A DNA stretch of 61,354 nt from Zelonia costaricensis (lineage: Eukaryota; Euglenozoa; Kinetoplastea; Trypanosomatida; Trypanosomatidae), in assembly GCA_030849075.1 (NCBI GenBank), contig JASAOO010003437.1, forward strand, positions 1 to 61,354, written 5' to 3'. The translations under genes were made by a program, and so were the position numbers. Shown here piece after piece: positions 1 to 12,040 of this stretch. Numbering within the stretch: position 1 is the stretch's first letter; every line of letters begins with the position of its first letter. The notes under the pieces were generated by a model. That model saw only the letters and a program-made list of their open reading frames with translations. It did no database searches and was not told the DNA's origin.

Positions 1-65
1 GTCCAAGCGCGAAACGGCAAATGAGAAAAAGAACGAGGAGAAAGCAAGGATGAAGCACGCGGAAA

Positions 66-87
66 GGGGGAGGGAGGGAGGGAAGGG
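66..87 (+). other. Potential G-quadruplex tract
   Basis: Four or more runs of at least three G separated by single A or AA occur here on the plus strand. It fits the simple G3+N1-7 quadruplex pattern. The G-rich strand is the template strand for the minus-direction cluster. Function is not shown. Confidence 0.5.
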
Positions 88-3000
88 ACAAAGGCACAGG
101 GAAAGGAAAAAGAGAGCACGACCCACACACGCAGGGGGAAAAGAGGGGGAAAACCAGGAAAAGGTTCAAACGGGTGGAGAAGATAGAAAGAGAGGGGGAG
201 GCAACACAAACAAGGAAAGAAGGAAAGCGGGAACAAAGCGCGATGCGGTTCGCTGGCGATGCGTCGAGGCAGATACGAAAGGGCGGGGAGAAAGGGGCGG
301 ACGGAGGGCTGCAACGCGGAAGGGGGGGGAAGACAGTGCTGGAATGCGAGGTGGCAGTGAGAACGGAATACGGGAGCGGGGGATCGCCGTCAGAGACGAA
401 GGCTGACGGAGGAGATTTCAATCGCAACAATTGGATCAGCCGGAGAAGTCGACCGAGACTACAAGATCAGGAGAAGGCAAAGCCAGGAGACGTCACGGGA
501 AAAAAAAAAAGCGGACTTGTCTCTGCTCGTGCGCTTTTGTGTGGCTCGGTCTGCAAATGGAAGCCGCAAGACGCACGGGGGGGGGGGGGAAGTACTCGAG
601 TGCTCTCTAATGCAAAGGTGATGTCCGTGGGTCTGCGTGCGTGCGTGTATCTCTTTTTTTGGGGGGTTGTTGTTGTTCTCCTGTCCTTCTCACGCGCGAC
701 GCAGCCAAACAGAAAACCCTGGCAGCACACTGCAGGAGCTCTCCGCGCCGTGTGCCAGGCAGAAGAAGAGCAAGAGCAGAAGGAGAAAAGAACAAGGTAC
801 GGAGAGCGCAAAAAGGAGCTCGTCCGCCTTTCTCCTTTCTTCTCTTTCGAATGGAACAAAGGAGCACGCAAAAGGGAAAGAATGAAGGCCGTTGTTGTCG
901 TAGTTTGCGAATTTGACGTCAAGGGTATCCGCTGTTTTTGTACGCTGTTCTGGTTTTTTTTCTCAGTTTTCGCTGTTTTCTTTTTTCTCGCTTACTTCGC
1001 GTTTGGGTGAGCGCGGAGTCTATTGTGTTTTTCCCTGTCTTTCTTTCTCGGTGCTCCTGTTGCCGGAGAGGGCGGCACCAGTAGAAACTGTTGCGTTCGC
1101 TTCTCCTTTTGTTGCTGTGTCCTCGGGACGGGCGCCGCCGCTACAGTGAACGCGGCGTGGTAGATCAACCCGTTTTCTGACAGCCTTGCTGTTTTCTCTT
1201 GTTGTTCTTTGGCTCGTGTGCCGTGCTACTCTGAACCCTGAAGCAGCGGTGTGGGAAGGGGCAGGCGACAGAGAAGGGAGGAGAAGGATAACAACTCAGC
1301 AGAGAGAAATCGAGGCGTTAAAGACAGTCAGCGGGAAAAGACAAGGGCAGGGTAGTGCAGGAAGCCCCACGCGAAGCTGAGAGAGAGGAGCGGCGTTCAA
1401 AACCTGTGAACACGGAAAGAAGACAAGCGTGCAGTGCGCGGCAAAGCAGCTTGAGTGGAAGCAGCAAAAAAAAACAAAAAGGAGCCGAGTCAAGAAGCAG
1501 CAAGTGTGTCGACACACCTTTCCCTTCCTCCACCGACGATGCGAAGGTGCTCGCGGAGAGAGAGAACAGGGGGGGGAGATGCTACCTTGCCTCAGCTGAA
1601 TGTTGTTGTTGTCTGCCTTCTTTTTCTTCTCGTGTTTCACTTGATCAGCTTTCGGCTTTACGTTTCGCACGTCGAAGTGTGTGAATGAGCACGATTCTCT
1701 TTTTTGTGTTGCGTGTTTCCTTCCTTCTGCTTGTTTCTTCCTTTGCTCTCGCTCTCGTGTGTAGTGAGGACTGGAGAGGCGGAGAGGAAGTGGGGATGAC
1801 AAGTAGTTTGAGGAAGAAAGAAAACGCGATAGAAGTCAAGCCACGCAGGCGACACAAGGCAAGTGAGAAGTGAAGACGAAGGAGGTGGCACGAGAAACTT
1901 GACGCAGAGTCACAAACTTACACACACACACAACACAACACAAGAAACACCAAGGTCGGAAGCAAAGCTCAACAGCACGTCTTCCAACGGAAAAAAAAAG
2001 TGCCACAATTTGCTTGCCGACGTTGTACGTTGGATTCACTCCACGAAGGAAAAAAAAATATGGTCGCAGGTGGCCTCCTTGGTGTGTGTGAGGAAGAGTC
2101 AAGTGGGGAGGGGGAGAGAAGCCGCGGCCAGCTCTTCTTTTTCTGTTGCTCAACTCGGACTCGCACCAGCGCGGTCGCTGTGCGTGGGAAGAGGGAGGAA
2201 GCGGCGGACTAGCGCACACCTACACAAACGCACACACACACACACACACACGCACAGATTTACACACGCGAGCGCACACGAGGGCGCCTACAGAGGGCCT
2301 GAAAAGGAGCGAGGACGTTCGCAAAGAGAGGGGCAGCGGCGGCACGCCAACAACGAGGATCACTCGAAGGTCCGAGACAGAGACGGGAATTCACCACGGC
2401 CGACGGATGCAGCACAGTCGACGTCAGCACAGTCGACGTCAGCAAAGACAAACACAAACACACTCACACAGGAGCCCCAGGACTAGGCACAAGAGGTGGA
2501 AGAGAAGCGCTCGGGACAAGGGGAGCACAAACGCACCGTTAGTAGGCAGAGCGGGTCAGGTGAACGCACGCGTTGGGCAGGTGAGGTGGTTCGCCAGCAC
2601 TGCGGCAGGAAGGAGGGGGGAAGGGAAGGAATAGAGGAGCCACAGAGCGCGCGCGACCGAGCCACCCGCACACGCGTGTGTGACGCTCTGCGGGAGGTGC
2701 GAAAGGACTGCAGGACGAGCGCAAGAGGACAAAATGAAGTCAGAGAGGGAAGAGAAATGACACAGACACCAACACGGACACACACAGACACACAATGACG
2801 CACACGTGCGCGCTTACAGAGGGTGCACAAAACGCGCACGCACACAAACCGACACACACTCACCCACAAAAACACAAAAACACGCACTGGTGGCGCTTGG
2901 GGCGCACGCTTGAAAAATAAAAGGGAGCGAAGTGGAAGGTCGACGAGCACACGTACCGGCAGAAAAAAAAAAAAACCGTCTGTAGAAAGCGAACGACACT

Positions 3001-6000
3001 TGCGTTTCAGATAGTGACCGGGATGGCGGGTGAACGTGAGGCAGGCAGGAAGATCGGTTTGGCGAAGAAAAAACCAAAGAGGCGGAAGCCCTCAGACACC
3101 AGACGGCAAAGAGGAAAGAAAAGGCACACACCAGCACACAAACACACCAAGACGCACAAGCGGGTACACAGTTACACAAAACACACAGAGGCACACACAG
3201 AGAGGACGAGGAACGGCAGCCGTACCCTGAGAGAGAGAGAGAGTCAATATCACACTCAAAGAAGCGGTTGGGGAGGGAGGGAAGCGGCCAGGCAGAAAGG
3301 GGGGAGGGGGAGGGGCAGGGAAGGGAAGGGGGGAGGAAGAGAAGCGCACACGTGAATGTGGAGCAAGACAGAGAAAAAAGGGAAGAGACAGAGGGGGTGA
3401 GCTGTTGGGAGATGTGTGGAGGGGAGCACGGCAAGCACCACTAAACACACGCGCACACAAGAACCACACTTACGACACGCACGAACACGCTCGGGGCAGG
3501 GGGGGGGAAGGGGGGGGGGGCGCTGGGAAAGCGCGAAAGAAACTCGGGAGGGCAGAGGAGGGGGGAGCTAGCACACTGTCGGGTGGAGAGCGAAAGAATG
3601 AACACGTAGGGAAGGGTAGGGTCCCTGTCTTTTTTCGTTCTTGTTTGCGTGAAGGAGAATGCGCGTCAAGCTGGGAGTTGACGGGAGGTGGAAAAGGTAG
3701 AGTGGAGCACAAAAAAAAAACGTAAGGGAGTGAAAGGGGGGAGGAGGGGTTGGCGCCGAGATTCTGTCGGGGCACACGACCAAGACGCAAGAGAAAGGCA
3801 AAAAGGATGGAGAGAAGGAAAACCGAAGCAGCCGAGGAAGAAAAGGAAAAAAAAAAGCGCCGCGGCGAGCGATGGCCAGACACGCACGGTCACTCAGGCG
3901 AAGAAGAAGCCCAAAAAAAAAGATGCACTCAAAAATGGGGATTTGAAGAGAGGGGTTGGTTTGTAGCACAACACAAGAACGATGCCGCGTCGAGACACTC
4001 AGAAAGGTACACGCACACGCGCACGCACACGCACGACCTGCGGCACTTACAAAAAAAAAGAGTTGTGTAGATGACGGTGAAGGCAAAGCGGGGAGAGGGA
4101 AGAAGGGTGGGGAGGGGGAAAAGACAGGGAGAGGAGGAGGAGGGAAGGGGGAGGGGAGGCACAAAAACGAAAAGAAGGAAACGTGAGGGAGGGTGGGCAG
4201 CGGGGGGGGGGAAGGGGGGGGGCGTCGGGGACACACCGAGAAAAATGCAAAGAAAGGAAGAAGAACGAAGAGAGTGAGGGGGGTGGGCTTCCAGAAAAAC
4301 ACGTGAGATGGGGGAAAAACGCGAGGTCGGAAGTTTCTTTTGTTCTGCTTCTGCAGTCGCTTCCTTTTTGCTCCTACTCTCTTGCTGCGTCTGTGTTTGT
4401 CTAGGTGCGTGTGCGCCTGCGTGTCTGTAGGAGTGTAGAAGAGGAAGGGGGGGTTCTGTTCACGAGGGTCAAAGAAACCAAAGAAAAAAAAAAAGAAAAG
4501 AGAACAGATGCGAAGTGCTGGTAGAAAAGCACCACAGAGGAAAGCCAAGAGGCAAGGAGTAAAAAAACAAGGAAAAAGGGGAGCGTGTAAAACGCCAGTT
4601 TATTTGCCTGAGCACGGGCTTGCCGTAGCTTGGTGTGTGCTGCGTTTGAGTTCTTGAGGTTGTGAGGAGGGTGAGTTGGTTTCTGGCTCGTTTGCTTGCC
4701 GCTGCTTCACAGCAGGGCCCGGCCTTTCCTTCGTGTGCGACTTTGCGTCGTCGTGTGGCTTGCGCGAGGGCCTGTGAGCAAGTGTGTCTGTGACGGCTAA
4801 AGCGGTGGCGGCCGGCAAGCACGGTGGAGGCGGAGGCAGGGCAAGAGTGGGGAGGGGAGAGGCAGGAGGGCGCTCGGGGGATAGAGGGGAAGATGAAGTG
4901 CGCGCAGCGCACGCCTGCAACAAAGGTGGCAAGTCGAGAAGGGCCTCAGCCAAGAAAAAGGAACTTAAGAAGGCGAAGACGGGGGAAAAAACGGGAGGAG
5001 AGCGTATCGGACGGAACCAAGAAGACACGAGAAAAGAGAAGAAAGCAGAAAAGGGAAAGGCCGAAAAAATGAAGTGAGGGAAGAAGAGCGGGTAGCGGAG
5101 ATGAAGCAAGAAGAAAAACGGAGACGTCAGCAAAGTCAGCACGGTGTCTCTCTCAGCTCTTCTTGTAGGTTGACAATACTCTTTTTTCTTTCCTCTCCTT
5201 CCTGCAACGCGTTTTGGCGGGTGCGGGGGGGTCTATCAATATTTGCTTTTTTAGGAAGCGACGCACCTGATCGGGCGTGATCTTCTTCCTCGTGCGCCTC
5301 CTCTTTTTTTTCCTCTGCGCACCCCTTTGCGCCGTCCCTGTCTGCCCTTCACAGGCGAACCCGCTGTCAGCGGATGGTGAGGAGGTGACGTTAGAGCACG
5401 TTGACGTGACTCTCGCGTCGACACACGCACACACGCACACGCACGGAGGACTACAAAAAAAAAAAACAGCAACCCCACCAGTCGAGGAGCTGAGGTGGAT
5501 GTGAAGGTAGGACGAGTAAAGCGGCGGGTGAGACGGCGGGTGATAAACAGACAGTGAAGGAAGAAGAAACGACAAGGCAAACAAACGGGTGGGGAAGCGC
5601 GGGGCGCGGTGAAGAAGAGGGTTGGTGTCGAAGGCAACGCTATTGCTTGTTTTTGGTACAGGGTCGCTGTTGTGGCTGTCGGTGTGCTTCTTGTTTCCTC
5701 TCTTCTTCGTCGTTTATCCTTTTTCTTCTTATTCCCTCTCGCTCACTTTCTGAACTCAGGAAGCGCCACAGATCACGCCCAGGGGCAGCACACACTGCGC
5801 CTTGATGCAATGCCGCGCAAAGACAAGGGGACCTCAAAGCCGGAGTCAGCAGGAGAGCCGGGGGGTACGGGAGGGTGATGCGAGAGTAAGGGGGCAAGAA
5901 AGCGGAGAACAAAGAGCAAAAAGTCGAAGGTGAACTGGCGCTGATGTACCGACACACGCAGGGACGATCGGGCGAGAGCGGGGGAGGAAAGCCGGAAGAG

Positions 6001-8467
6001 AGTGAGAAGGCAGAGCGGGGGGAGGGAACGAGGGACCCAAGTAGAGTCGCACAGAGGGAGCGGGGGAAGGAGGAAGGGGGAATAGAACTATAAACACGAA
6101 GCCAGCACGCACGTGGAGCACGCGGGGGGGAGAGGAAAAAAAAAAGAGGAGCAGAGATCAATTTAAAGAAAAAAGTAAGAACAGTGATCACAACAAAAAG
6201 AAGGAGAGGGTCGAGGAGAACGGGAAGGGGGGAAGGAGAGAGCGGAGGGGGGGGCGGCGCAAGACCAAACTAATAAGCCAGGGAGTGGAGAAGGTGCTTG
6301 GGGGGGGCGGTGGGGGAGTGAGAGGTGACGAGGGCCCCTGGTGGGGAAGTGCACGGTGTGCGCGGAAGCGGAATGGGTCGTCAGCTGAAAAGGGGAGAGA
6401 GAGAGAACGGGTGGAGGCGGCTCCACGGTGGCGCAGCGTTGGGACAAGACGAAGGAATGAAAATGGGGGACAGGGGAAAGCGTCGAACAGAGAAAGAAAA
6501 AAGAAGTAGCGAAAGAGGGGAGGAGGAAAAACCACGGCGGCACGTTCGTGTGTGTGTGTGTGTGTGTTTGAGGGTGCGTTGGTGTGCGCGTCTTGGGTCT
6601 CACTGCAGGGGTGCGAGAAGGAAGTAAGGGGATAATCGGGCAGCTGCCGCACTTTGCCTTTTCCGTGTTCTCCGGGTCCTCACACAGCTGCTATTGGTCT
6701 TGGTGGTGGTCTTGGGCGTGTGTGTCTTCTTTTTCTTTTTTTACTGTACGGCCTCTTCCGTGAACGTCCGACAAAGAGAGGAGGCTTAGGTAGACAAGGG
6801 GGGGAAGGGAGAAAAAAGAAACGAAAGGATGGCAATACACAAGGGCAGAAGAAGGTGAGACAGAGAGGAGAATGAAGCCGTTGCCCGGCTAGCAAACTCG
6901 AGAAACAAAGAAAATAAGCAGACACACACAAAGACACACGCGCAGGCGAGATAGAGATAGGAGCAAGCAGCGGTCGCAGAAGGAAAAACAGAAAGCGGAA
7001 CCTATAAGTCCACGCACTTCGATGGAGGAGAGAGAGGCTGATGTGAAGAGGTTTGGTGGAGAGGTGAGAAAAGAGAAACCGCGTCAGCGAAAAGAAGACG
7101 AGTACACGTGGAGAAGGAAAAAAAGCGAGACAGTTGGGACCGGAAGACCGCGGCGCCACTGTTCCTGTTTCTTTCTTCTCTTTCTTGTATTTCCTCTTCC
7201 ACGAGCTAGTACGAATAACACCACGCGTTTTCCTCTTCTTTCGACGTTGTTGCTTCTCCTATCGTTTACTGCGAGTGCGCTCGATGGGTTGTTGTTGCTT
7301 TTTCTTTCGCGGTTGCCCGCGGGTCCCGGCAGACAGCAGCGCGCGCAAACACACACACTCAGTCACTGACTCACTCACTCACAGACGCCGACACGCGTGG
7401 TGAGACGCAAATAGAAAACGGAGCACACGAAAGAAAAAAGAGGAAGTGAGAAAAGCGCGAAGAAAAAGCGGTAGCGATGATGTTGCGGGCTGCTCTTCTT
7501 TGGTGTTGGGCTCCGCACACACGTTCCACTATCCTTGCGTCTATGTGTAGGTGTTTTGCAGTAGGGGGACAGACAGGCGGGCGCCAGTGCGGCTCTCTCT
7601 CTCTCTCTCTTGCGTTTTTTCGCGCTTTGTTTCTTTTCCTTACGGCGTTTGCTTGGACACCTGCCCTTCTCAGTGTCACAATTGGATTCCTTCGCCCGTG
7701 GTGCGCTTCCTTCTTTTGTTCTCTTCTGTAGCCTTTTTCGAGATCCCTGTTTCCTTCTAGTGGAGCCAAGGGGGGGTGAGCACGAGGGACGCGAAGTCCT
7801 GAAAGAGCCAGCAGGAGAAAATGGGAAAAAGCGGGCAGGAGTGGGAAGAGGAGGGACGTGGGAAAGAAAAAAACGAAAAGGCACACCGCCCTCCTCTCGT
7901 AAGTGAAAAGCTGGTGCGGTTGGGGATGGGAGAGGACGTGTTTGTGTGTCGTTGAGGGGAGGGGAGGGGGGGTGTTTGTGGTGGTGGCGATTGTGAGTAG
8001 ATCCCGCAAAAAAAAAAAAAAACGGTGGTGGTGATGTCGGGGATGGCACTGAGAGAGAGAGCGACAGAAACAGAAAGATAATCACGAGAACAGTGTCAGG
8101 GCGAAGAGAGGTGTGGGGTGGAAAGGAGGTCGGAGGGGAGGGCCTTTCTCTCTCTCTTCTCGCGGTGGGCAGACACCAGCAAACGTACACTCCGCAGTGC
8201 ACAAGAAAAGGGAAAACGAGGGCGTGCAACGAGGTGCGCGTGCAGGTGTGTAACGGTAGAGCCGTGAAGGTGGGGCGGAGACGTGAAAGACAGCACTGTC
8301 CGGTGGGAAGGGGGAGCAGCACACGTAGAGTGTCCGTGCGTGCCCGAGAGACGCGCAACAGCGGCGGCGGGAGTAGTCGTGGTCGTGGGCCGGCGCGTGT
8401 GAGGAAACAGGGCGGAAAGGGGAAAGGTACAAAGTGGAGAGAAGTGCAAGCACGGTTGGAAGAGAAG

Positions 8468-8677
8468 CTACGGAGTCTGAAGAACGCGAGCCCAGTCCCA
8501 TACAGCACAGACCCCTAGAGGCTTTGTGACGTCCATGCATGACGGGGGAGTCTCCCAAAGGAAAAGCCTGCACGAACCAAATTGCATGACCTTGTCGGCA
8601 GCCACGCCTATCGCCATTGCCCATTGAAGCTCGCCTTCATCTCGTGGACTTGCTTTGTTTTTTTCGTGTATGGGCAT
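8468..8677 (-). CDS. Possible small ORF, 69 aa (weak)
   Basis: An ATG-initiated open frame of 69 residues sits inside a patch that lacks the extreme purine bias of its surroundings. The translation is of mixed composition rather than Ser/Pro/Phe low complexity. There is a pyrimidine-rich (CT)/(T) tract upstream on the minus strand, but no AG lies between it and the ATG. Translation might therefore begin at an internal Met (around residue 20) or not at all. No family is recognised. It could equally be part of the 3' UTR of the 8886-9248 gene. Confidence 0.15.
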   Translation of the reverse strand: MPIHEKNKASPRDEGELQWAMAIGVAADKVMQFGSCRLFLWETPPSCMDVTKPLGVCAVWDWARVLQTP

Positions 8678-8885
8678 GTGTGTGTGTGTGTGTGAAAAAA
8701 GGAGAGAAAAAACGCTTCCACCTCTCTTTTTCTTTTTTTTTCTTGCACGGGCTCTTCAGCAAGACCAGAAGAGGGACGACCAACACACTCTAGGCCAGTG
8801 ACAGCGACATCACGGCCAGAAACGTACCAAGCACGCACTCGTCGCCCTCGTCCGCGTTCTTGCGAAGCAAGACGGGAAAGAGTGC

Positions 8886-9248
8886 TTAGCGGAGCTGGTT
8901 GAGGTGCGTAAACTCCTCGCGCCAAAATTCCAACTCCTCCTTCACGCCCTGCAAGTCGTACTCGTCCGCGGCCTGTTGTAGGTTGCGCGCGTCATCGAGT
9001 TGGCGGTTAGACGCGGCCCCGGACGCGGCCGAGCCATCGGAAAGGTCCTCGATGCCATACGTCTCCTTGTACCACGCGTCGTACCGCTCCGCGTCTGCCG
9101 TGTAGAAGTCGCGCACGTCGCTGTTCGCGTCCATCGCCCGCGTCCAGGCATGCCTCGTCGACGAGGGCAGTGGCTTGGGAAGCTGCGCGATGTAGCCCTG
9201 CGCGATCGGCTTTGAGAAGAGCCGCGCTGCGAGAGTAGCCTGGAACAT
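8886..9248 (-). CDS. Small probable mitochondrial protein, 120 aa, unidentified
   Basis: The family is not recognised. The start is the first ATG after a clear acceptor (CT at 9281-9282 on the plus strand, preceded in the RNA by CATCTTTCAG), giving a 5' UTR of about 32 nt. The open frame extends further upstream only as low-complexity pyrimidine-type translation. Residues 1-35 have an N-terminal targeting look (MFQATLAARLFSKPIAQGYI, then Arg/Lys/Ser and no acidic residues before D40). The rest is acidic, with a Tyr/Asp-rich segment at 49-68 (DFYTADAERYDAWY) and a helical Glu-rich tail at 86-120 ending HLNQLR. This suggests a small mitochondrial protein, possibly a respiratory-complex subunit; that is inference. 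It is the last clear gene of the minus cluster before the 8.9-kb desert. Confidence 0.7.
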   Translation of the reverse strand: MFQATLAARLFSKPIAQGYIAQLPKPLPSSTRHAWTRAMDANSDVRDFYTADAERYDAWYKETYGIEDLSDGSAASGAASNRQLDDARNLQQAADEYDLQGVKEELEFWREEFTHLNQLR

Positions 9249-11170
9249 GACTGCAACTGCAACGCAGGCACGGAGCAGCTCTGAAAGATGACGAGGGCGT
9301 CGATGCAGAGGGCGTGGCAGAACCTGCCTCGGGGGCGACGTCCGGTAACCACTGGCTGATATCGATCTTCGCGATGCACGCTCGTACGTCGGCGTCGTGT
9401 GTGTGGAGAAAAAGAGAGAAAGGCAACCGACGCGGTAGAGGGGAAAAAAAATGGAGGGACGCACTGATGGAGAGCGTGAAGTCGCCAAGGGGTAACAAGA
9501 AAAGACGTGGCCTCTCACACAGGCAAGAGACACCACGACACTGGCACACGCACACACTTCCCAAAGGGTGAAAGAGGAAGTGTGTCCTCTCCTTTCCGCC
9601 ACTCTCCTGTTCTGTAGGACTCCCGGAACAGCAAGCTGGAGATGACTACTCTTGTGTGTGTGTGTGTGGAGCGGGTAACGGGGCAAGGCAACGCAGCTCA
9701 CACGCGTTCCTTGCGAGCGCCTCGGGTACAGACACCCTCCGTGTCGATTTGCTTGATTGCTTTCTTCTCCTTGCTTGTCTTTTTTCTGGGGATACTCTTT
9801 GTCTTAGCTTTGTGTGGGTGGCTGGGCAGGTGCACGTGCGCTTGCGCCAACCCATCGCTAGCATGGTCGTACTAAAGCTCCGCTTCACCGACACCGCTAC
9901 CACATGCCGCTTCCATACGCGCGGAACTTCTCCTTTTGTTACGTGGCGCCTACGCGGAAGGTGCGGCGTTGGCGTGCGTGCAGATTCGATTTCGCTCGCG
10001 CACGACACTCCCGGAGTGGTGAGATGAGGCAGGAGGCGAGAAGGTCGAGCACCTCCCCTTTTGCGCCCGCCACGCAGCGCTCCTCTCGAGCTCCGCTACC
10101 TACGAGCCCCCGTCTTCCCACCTCCCCTCCCCCCCCCCCATCTCATCTCTGCCCTCTCGCTCACCTCTGCTTCGTCGCTTCCCCTGCCGTAGTAGCACTC
10201 CCCTCGTCTGTCTGCCTGCCTGCCTGCTATCCTCTCCACCGAAGCGCGTGTGCGACTGAGCGAGTCATGAACCCACGACAGCAAAAAGAAATGCCGCATA
10301 GAAGCGGCGTGGGTGGGAGGGGGGGGGGGTTGCTGCGACGCAGCTTCACCAGACTCACAGTCGCCGTCGCCTCGTCACGCTCACCCCGGCACGTAAAGGT
10401 GCACGCTGCTCAGAGAAGCAGGTGGACTGGGGGGGTGAAGGAGGAGAGGGGAGGAAAACAAGGCCCACGGCCGAGAGGACGGGCCATAGGGGGGAGGGGG
10501 GAGGGGGAGGGGAGGGGGCGGCGTAGAAGCCGGAGAGGGTGGCGCAGCGCACGACGCAGATGTCAAGAGACGGAGAGTCACACGCACACACACGCACGTG
10601 CGCCGGCACGCCGGAGGAGGAGAAACGGAAGAGGAAACAGAGATAAAAAGAAGAAAGAGAGAAAGGCGTAGTAGTTGAACCGGCCGGTTTGAAAAAGGGG
10701 AAAGTGAAAAAGACTGAAAAGCCACGTCGACTAGTCTGGCTCGGCCGCTCGCGGGGTATAGAAGTCGCAGGGGAAATAGTAATGGCAGCGCGCGACGGCG
10801 GGGGAGATCGGAGGAGGAGGAAGGCGGCTGACGGGAGAGGGGAGGGGGTAAAAAGAAGGGGCGTGTCAGTCAAGTGCCGCGCTCCTTCTTTTTTTTTTTT
10901 GCTTTTCAGTGTTGCGCACGAAGAACTCCACCCGCGAGAGCGCTGGTGCGCGTTAGCGTGCGCGTGTGTCTGTGCGAGTGTACGTGAGGGGAAGAGAAAG
11001 GAGAGCACAAGGGCGAGGTCCCCCGCGCACAACCACTCGCAATCGCCAGCGCACGCAGACACACACGAACAGACACGCGTACACACGAACGCATGCACAC
11101 CTCTTGACTCCGGCGCTGCGCTGAGCGAGGGGAGGAGGGGCGGCTCGCATATCACTTGCATCTAGCTTGC
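9249..11170. other. Intergenic spacer with G-rich and CA repeats
   Basis: No gene is seen. The spacer holds (GT) and (CA) short repeats (9653-9668 and around 11040-11100), a long G-rich tract at 10489-10518 and poly-T. Open frames on both strands are low-complexity shadows. It should contain the 3' UTR of the 11171-12040 reductase and the 5' processing signals of the 8886-9248 gene. Confidence 0.6.
10489..10518 (+). other. Potential G-quadruplex tract, six G-runs
   Basis: Consecutive runs of four to six G are separated by single A residues. It is a textbook quadruplex-forming pattern on the plus strand (the template strand of this cluster). In RNA it would be a C-rich tract in the 3' region of the downstream reductase gene. 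Confidence 0.55.
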
Positions 11171-12040
11171 CTAGAACTTGTAGACGCCGCTCTCCGTGTA
11201 GCCCATCTCCTTGAGGTAGCCGTCGAGGGGCCCCTGCTTGGGCGGGCTGGTCTTGTAGTCCTTCGGGCCGCAGATCGTCTTCATGAAAGGCGGCGGCCCA
11301 CTGACGAGGACGCAGCAGTCACCCTGGTGCTCCGGGCCTGGCATCGTCTCCTTGATCATCGCCTGCGTGATGTGGCCCGAGTAGCCCGTCCAGCGCTTCG
11401 GCGGGGTCGTGAGGCAGTGGTATGTGGCAAACTTGCCAGGGTGCTCCTTGGCGAGCGCCTCGAGCTCCTTGCTGAGCAGGATGTCGTTCGCCGTCTTGTT
11501 CGAGTAGAGGAGGGTGACCATCGTCGTGTTGCCCGGGGCGTGCAGGACGTTGTGCAGGATCTGGAACATCGGCGTGAGGCCCGTGCCACCAGCGATCATA
11601 CCAATCTTCGTGTACTGGCCCGGCTTAACGTCAAACGTGTGCCACGGCCCCTTCACGTCAATGGCGTCGCCGACCTTGAGCGAGAAGAGATGCGAGCCCA
11701 TCTGCGACTTCGGGTAGCACTTGACGACAAGGTCGAAGTGGCCCTCGTCCTCCACCAGGTTGATGGGTGTGTACGGCCGCATCACCTCCTTGCCCTGCGC
11801 ATCGACGTAGCGCAGCGTGATGCAGGACGCAACGGGCAGGTCGAGGCGCGTCTTGTTCGACGCCAAGGCGAAGCGGAAGCGCTTTGTGTCGTGCGTCTCC
11901 TCGTCAATCTGGACGAGCTTGTAGGGCTGGAACTGCTCCTGCGAAAACGCAGGCTTCTCGCCCCACGCCTGCGCCACAGAGTTGGACTTGTACGCGCTGG
12001 CGCCGAAGAAGCCGGCCATGGTCGCGATAAGGGCCTTCAT
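11171..12040 (-). CDS. NADH-cytochrome b5 reductase-like flavoprotein (divergent copy)
   Basis: A 289-residue FAD/NAD oxidoreductase of the cytochrome b5 reductase family, which moves electrons from NADH through FAD to cytochrome b5 or similar acceptors. A hydrophobic N-terminal segment (1-16) suggests membrane anchoring, perhaps on the mitochondrial outer membrane. The FAD-binding motif RPYTP is at 88-92, QMGSHLF at 113-119, the nicotinamide-domain loop GGTGLTP at 151-157, and a SGPPPF motif at 247-252; the C-terminus is VYKF. Length and ends (MKA...YKF) match the neighbouring copy at 13713-14582, so the pair is a tandem duplication, by eye about half identical. Two family-typical NADH-site residues differ here: Gln113 where the paralogue has Lys114, and Ser247 where it has Cys247. 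The enzyme class is clear; the preferred donor and acceptor are not. Confidence 0.93.
   Translation of the reverse strand: MKALIATMAGFFGASAYKSNSVAQAWGEKPAFSQEQFQPYKLVQIDEETHDTKRFRFALASNKTRLDLPVASCITLRYVDAQGKEVMRPYTPINLVEDEGHFDLVVKCYPKSQMGSHLFSLKVGDAIDVKGPWHTFDVKPGQYTKIGMIAGGTGLTPMFQILHNVLHAPGNTTMVTLLYSNKTANDILLSKELEALAKEHPGKFATYHCLTTPPKRWTGYSGHITQAMIKETMPGPEHQGDCCVLVSGPPPFMKTICGPKDYKTSPPKQGPLDGYLKEMGYTESGVYKF

Larger units (their letters stand above)
1..8885. other. Gene-poor purine-rich stretch, 8.9 kb
   Basis: No convincing gene is seen on either strand. The plus strand is dominated by G/A runs, so long minus-strand open frames translate only into Ser/Pro/Phe/Leu-rich low-complexity protein, as expected for pyrimidine-rich untranslated RNA. 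It contains (CA)n or (GT)n microsatellites near 2230-2250, 5417-5441, 6548-6567 and 8677-8692, and many oligo-G runs. It lies downstream of the minus-strand cluster and is probably the 3' UTR and spacer of the 8886-9248 gene plus whatever lies beyond the window. A compositional island near 8468-8677 is listed separately. Confidence 0.6.

Noticed and set aside
3568..4548. 326-codon minus frame in the left desert
   Set aside because: The translation is almost entirely Pro/Ser/Phe/Leu low complexity, produced by the purine-rich plus strand.
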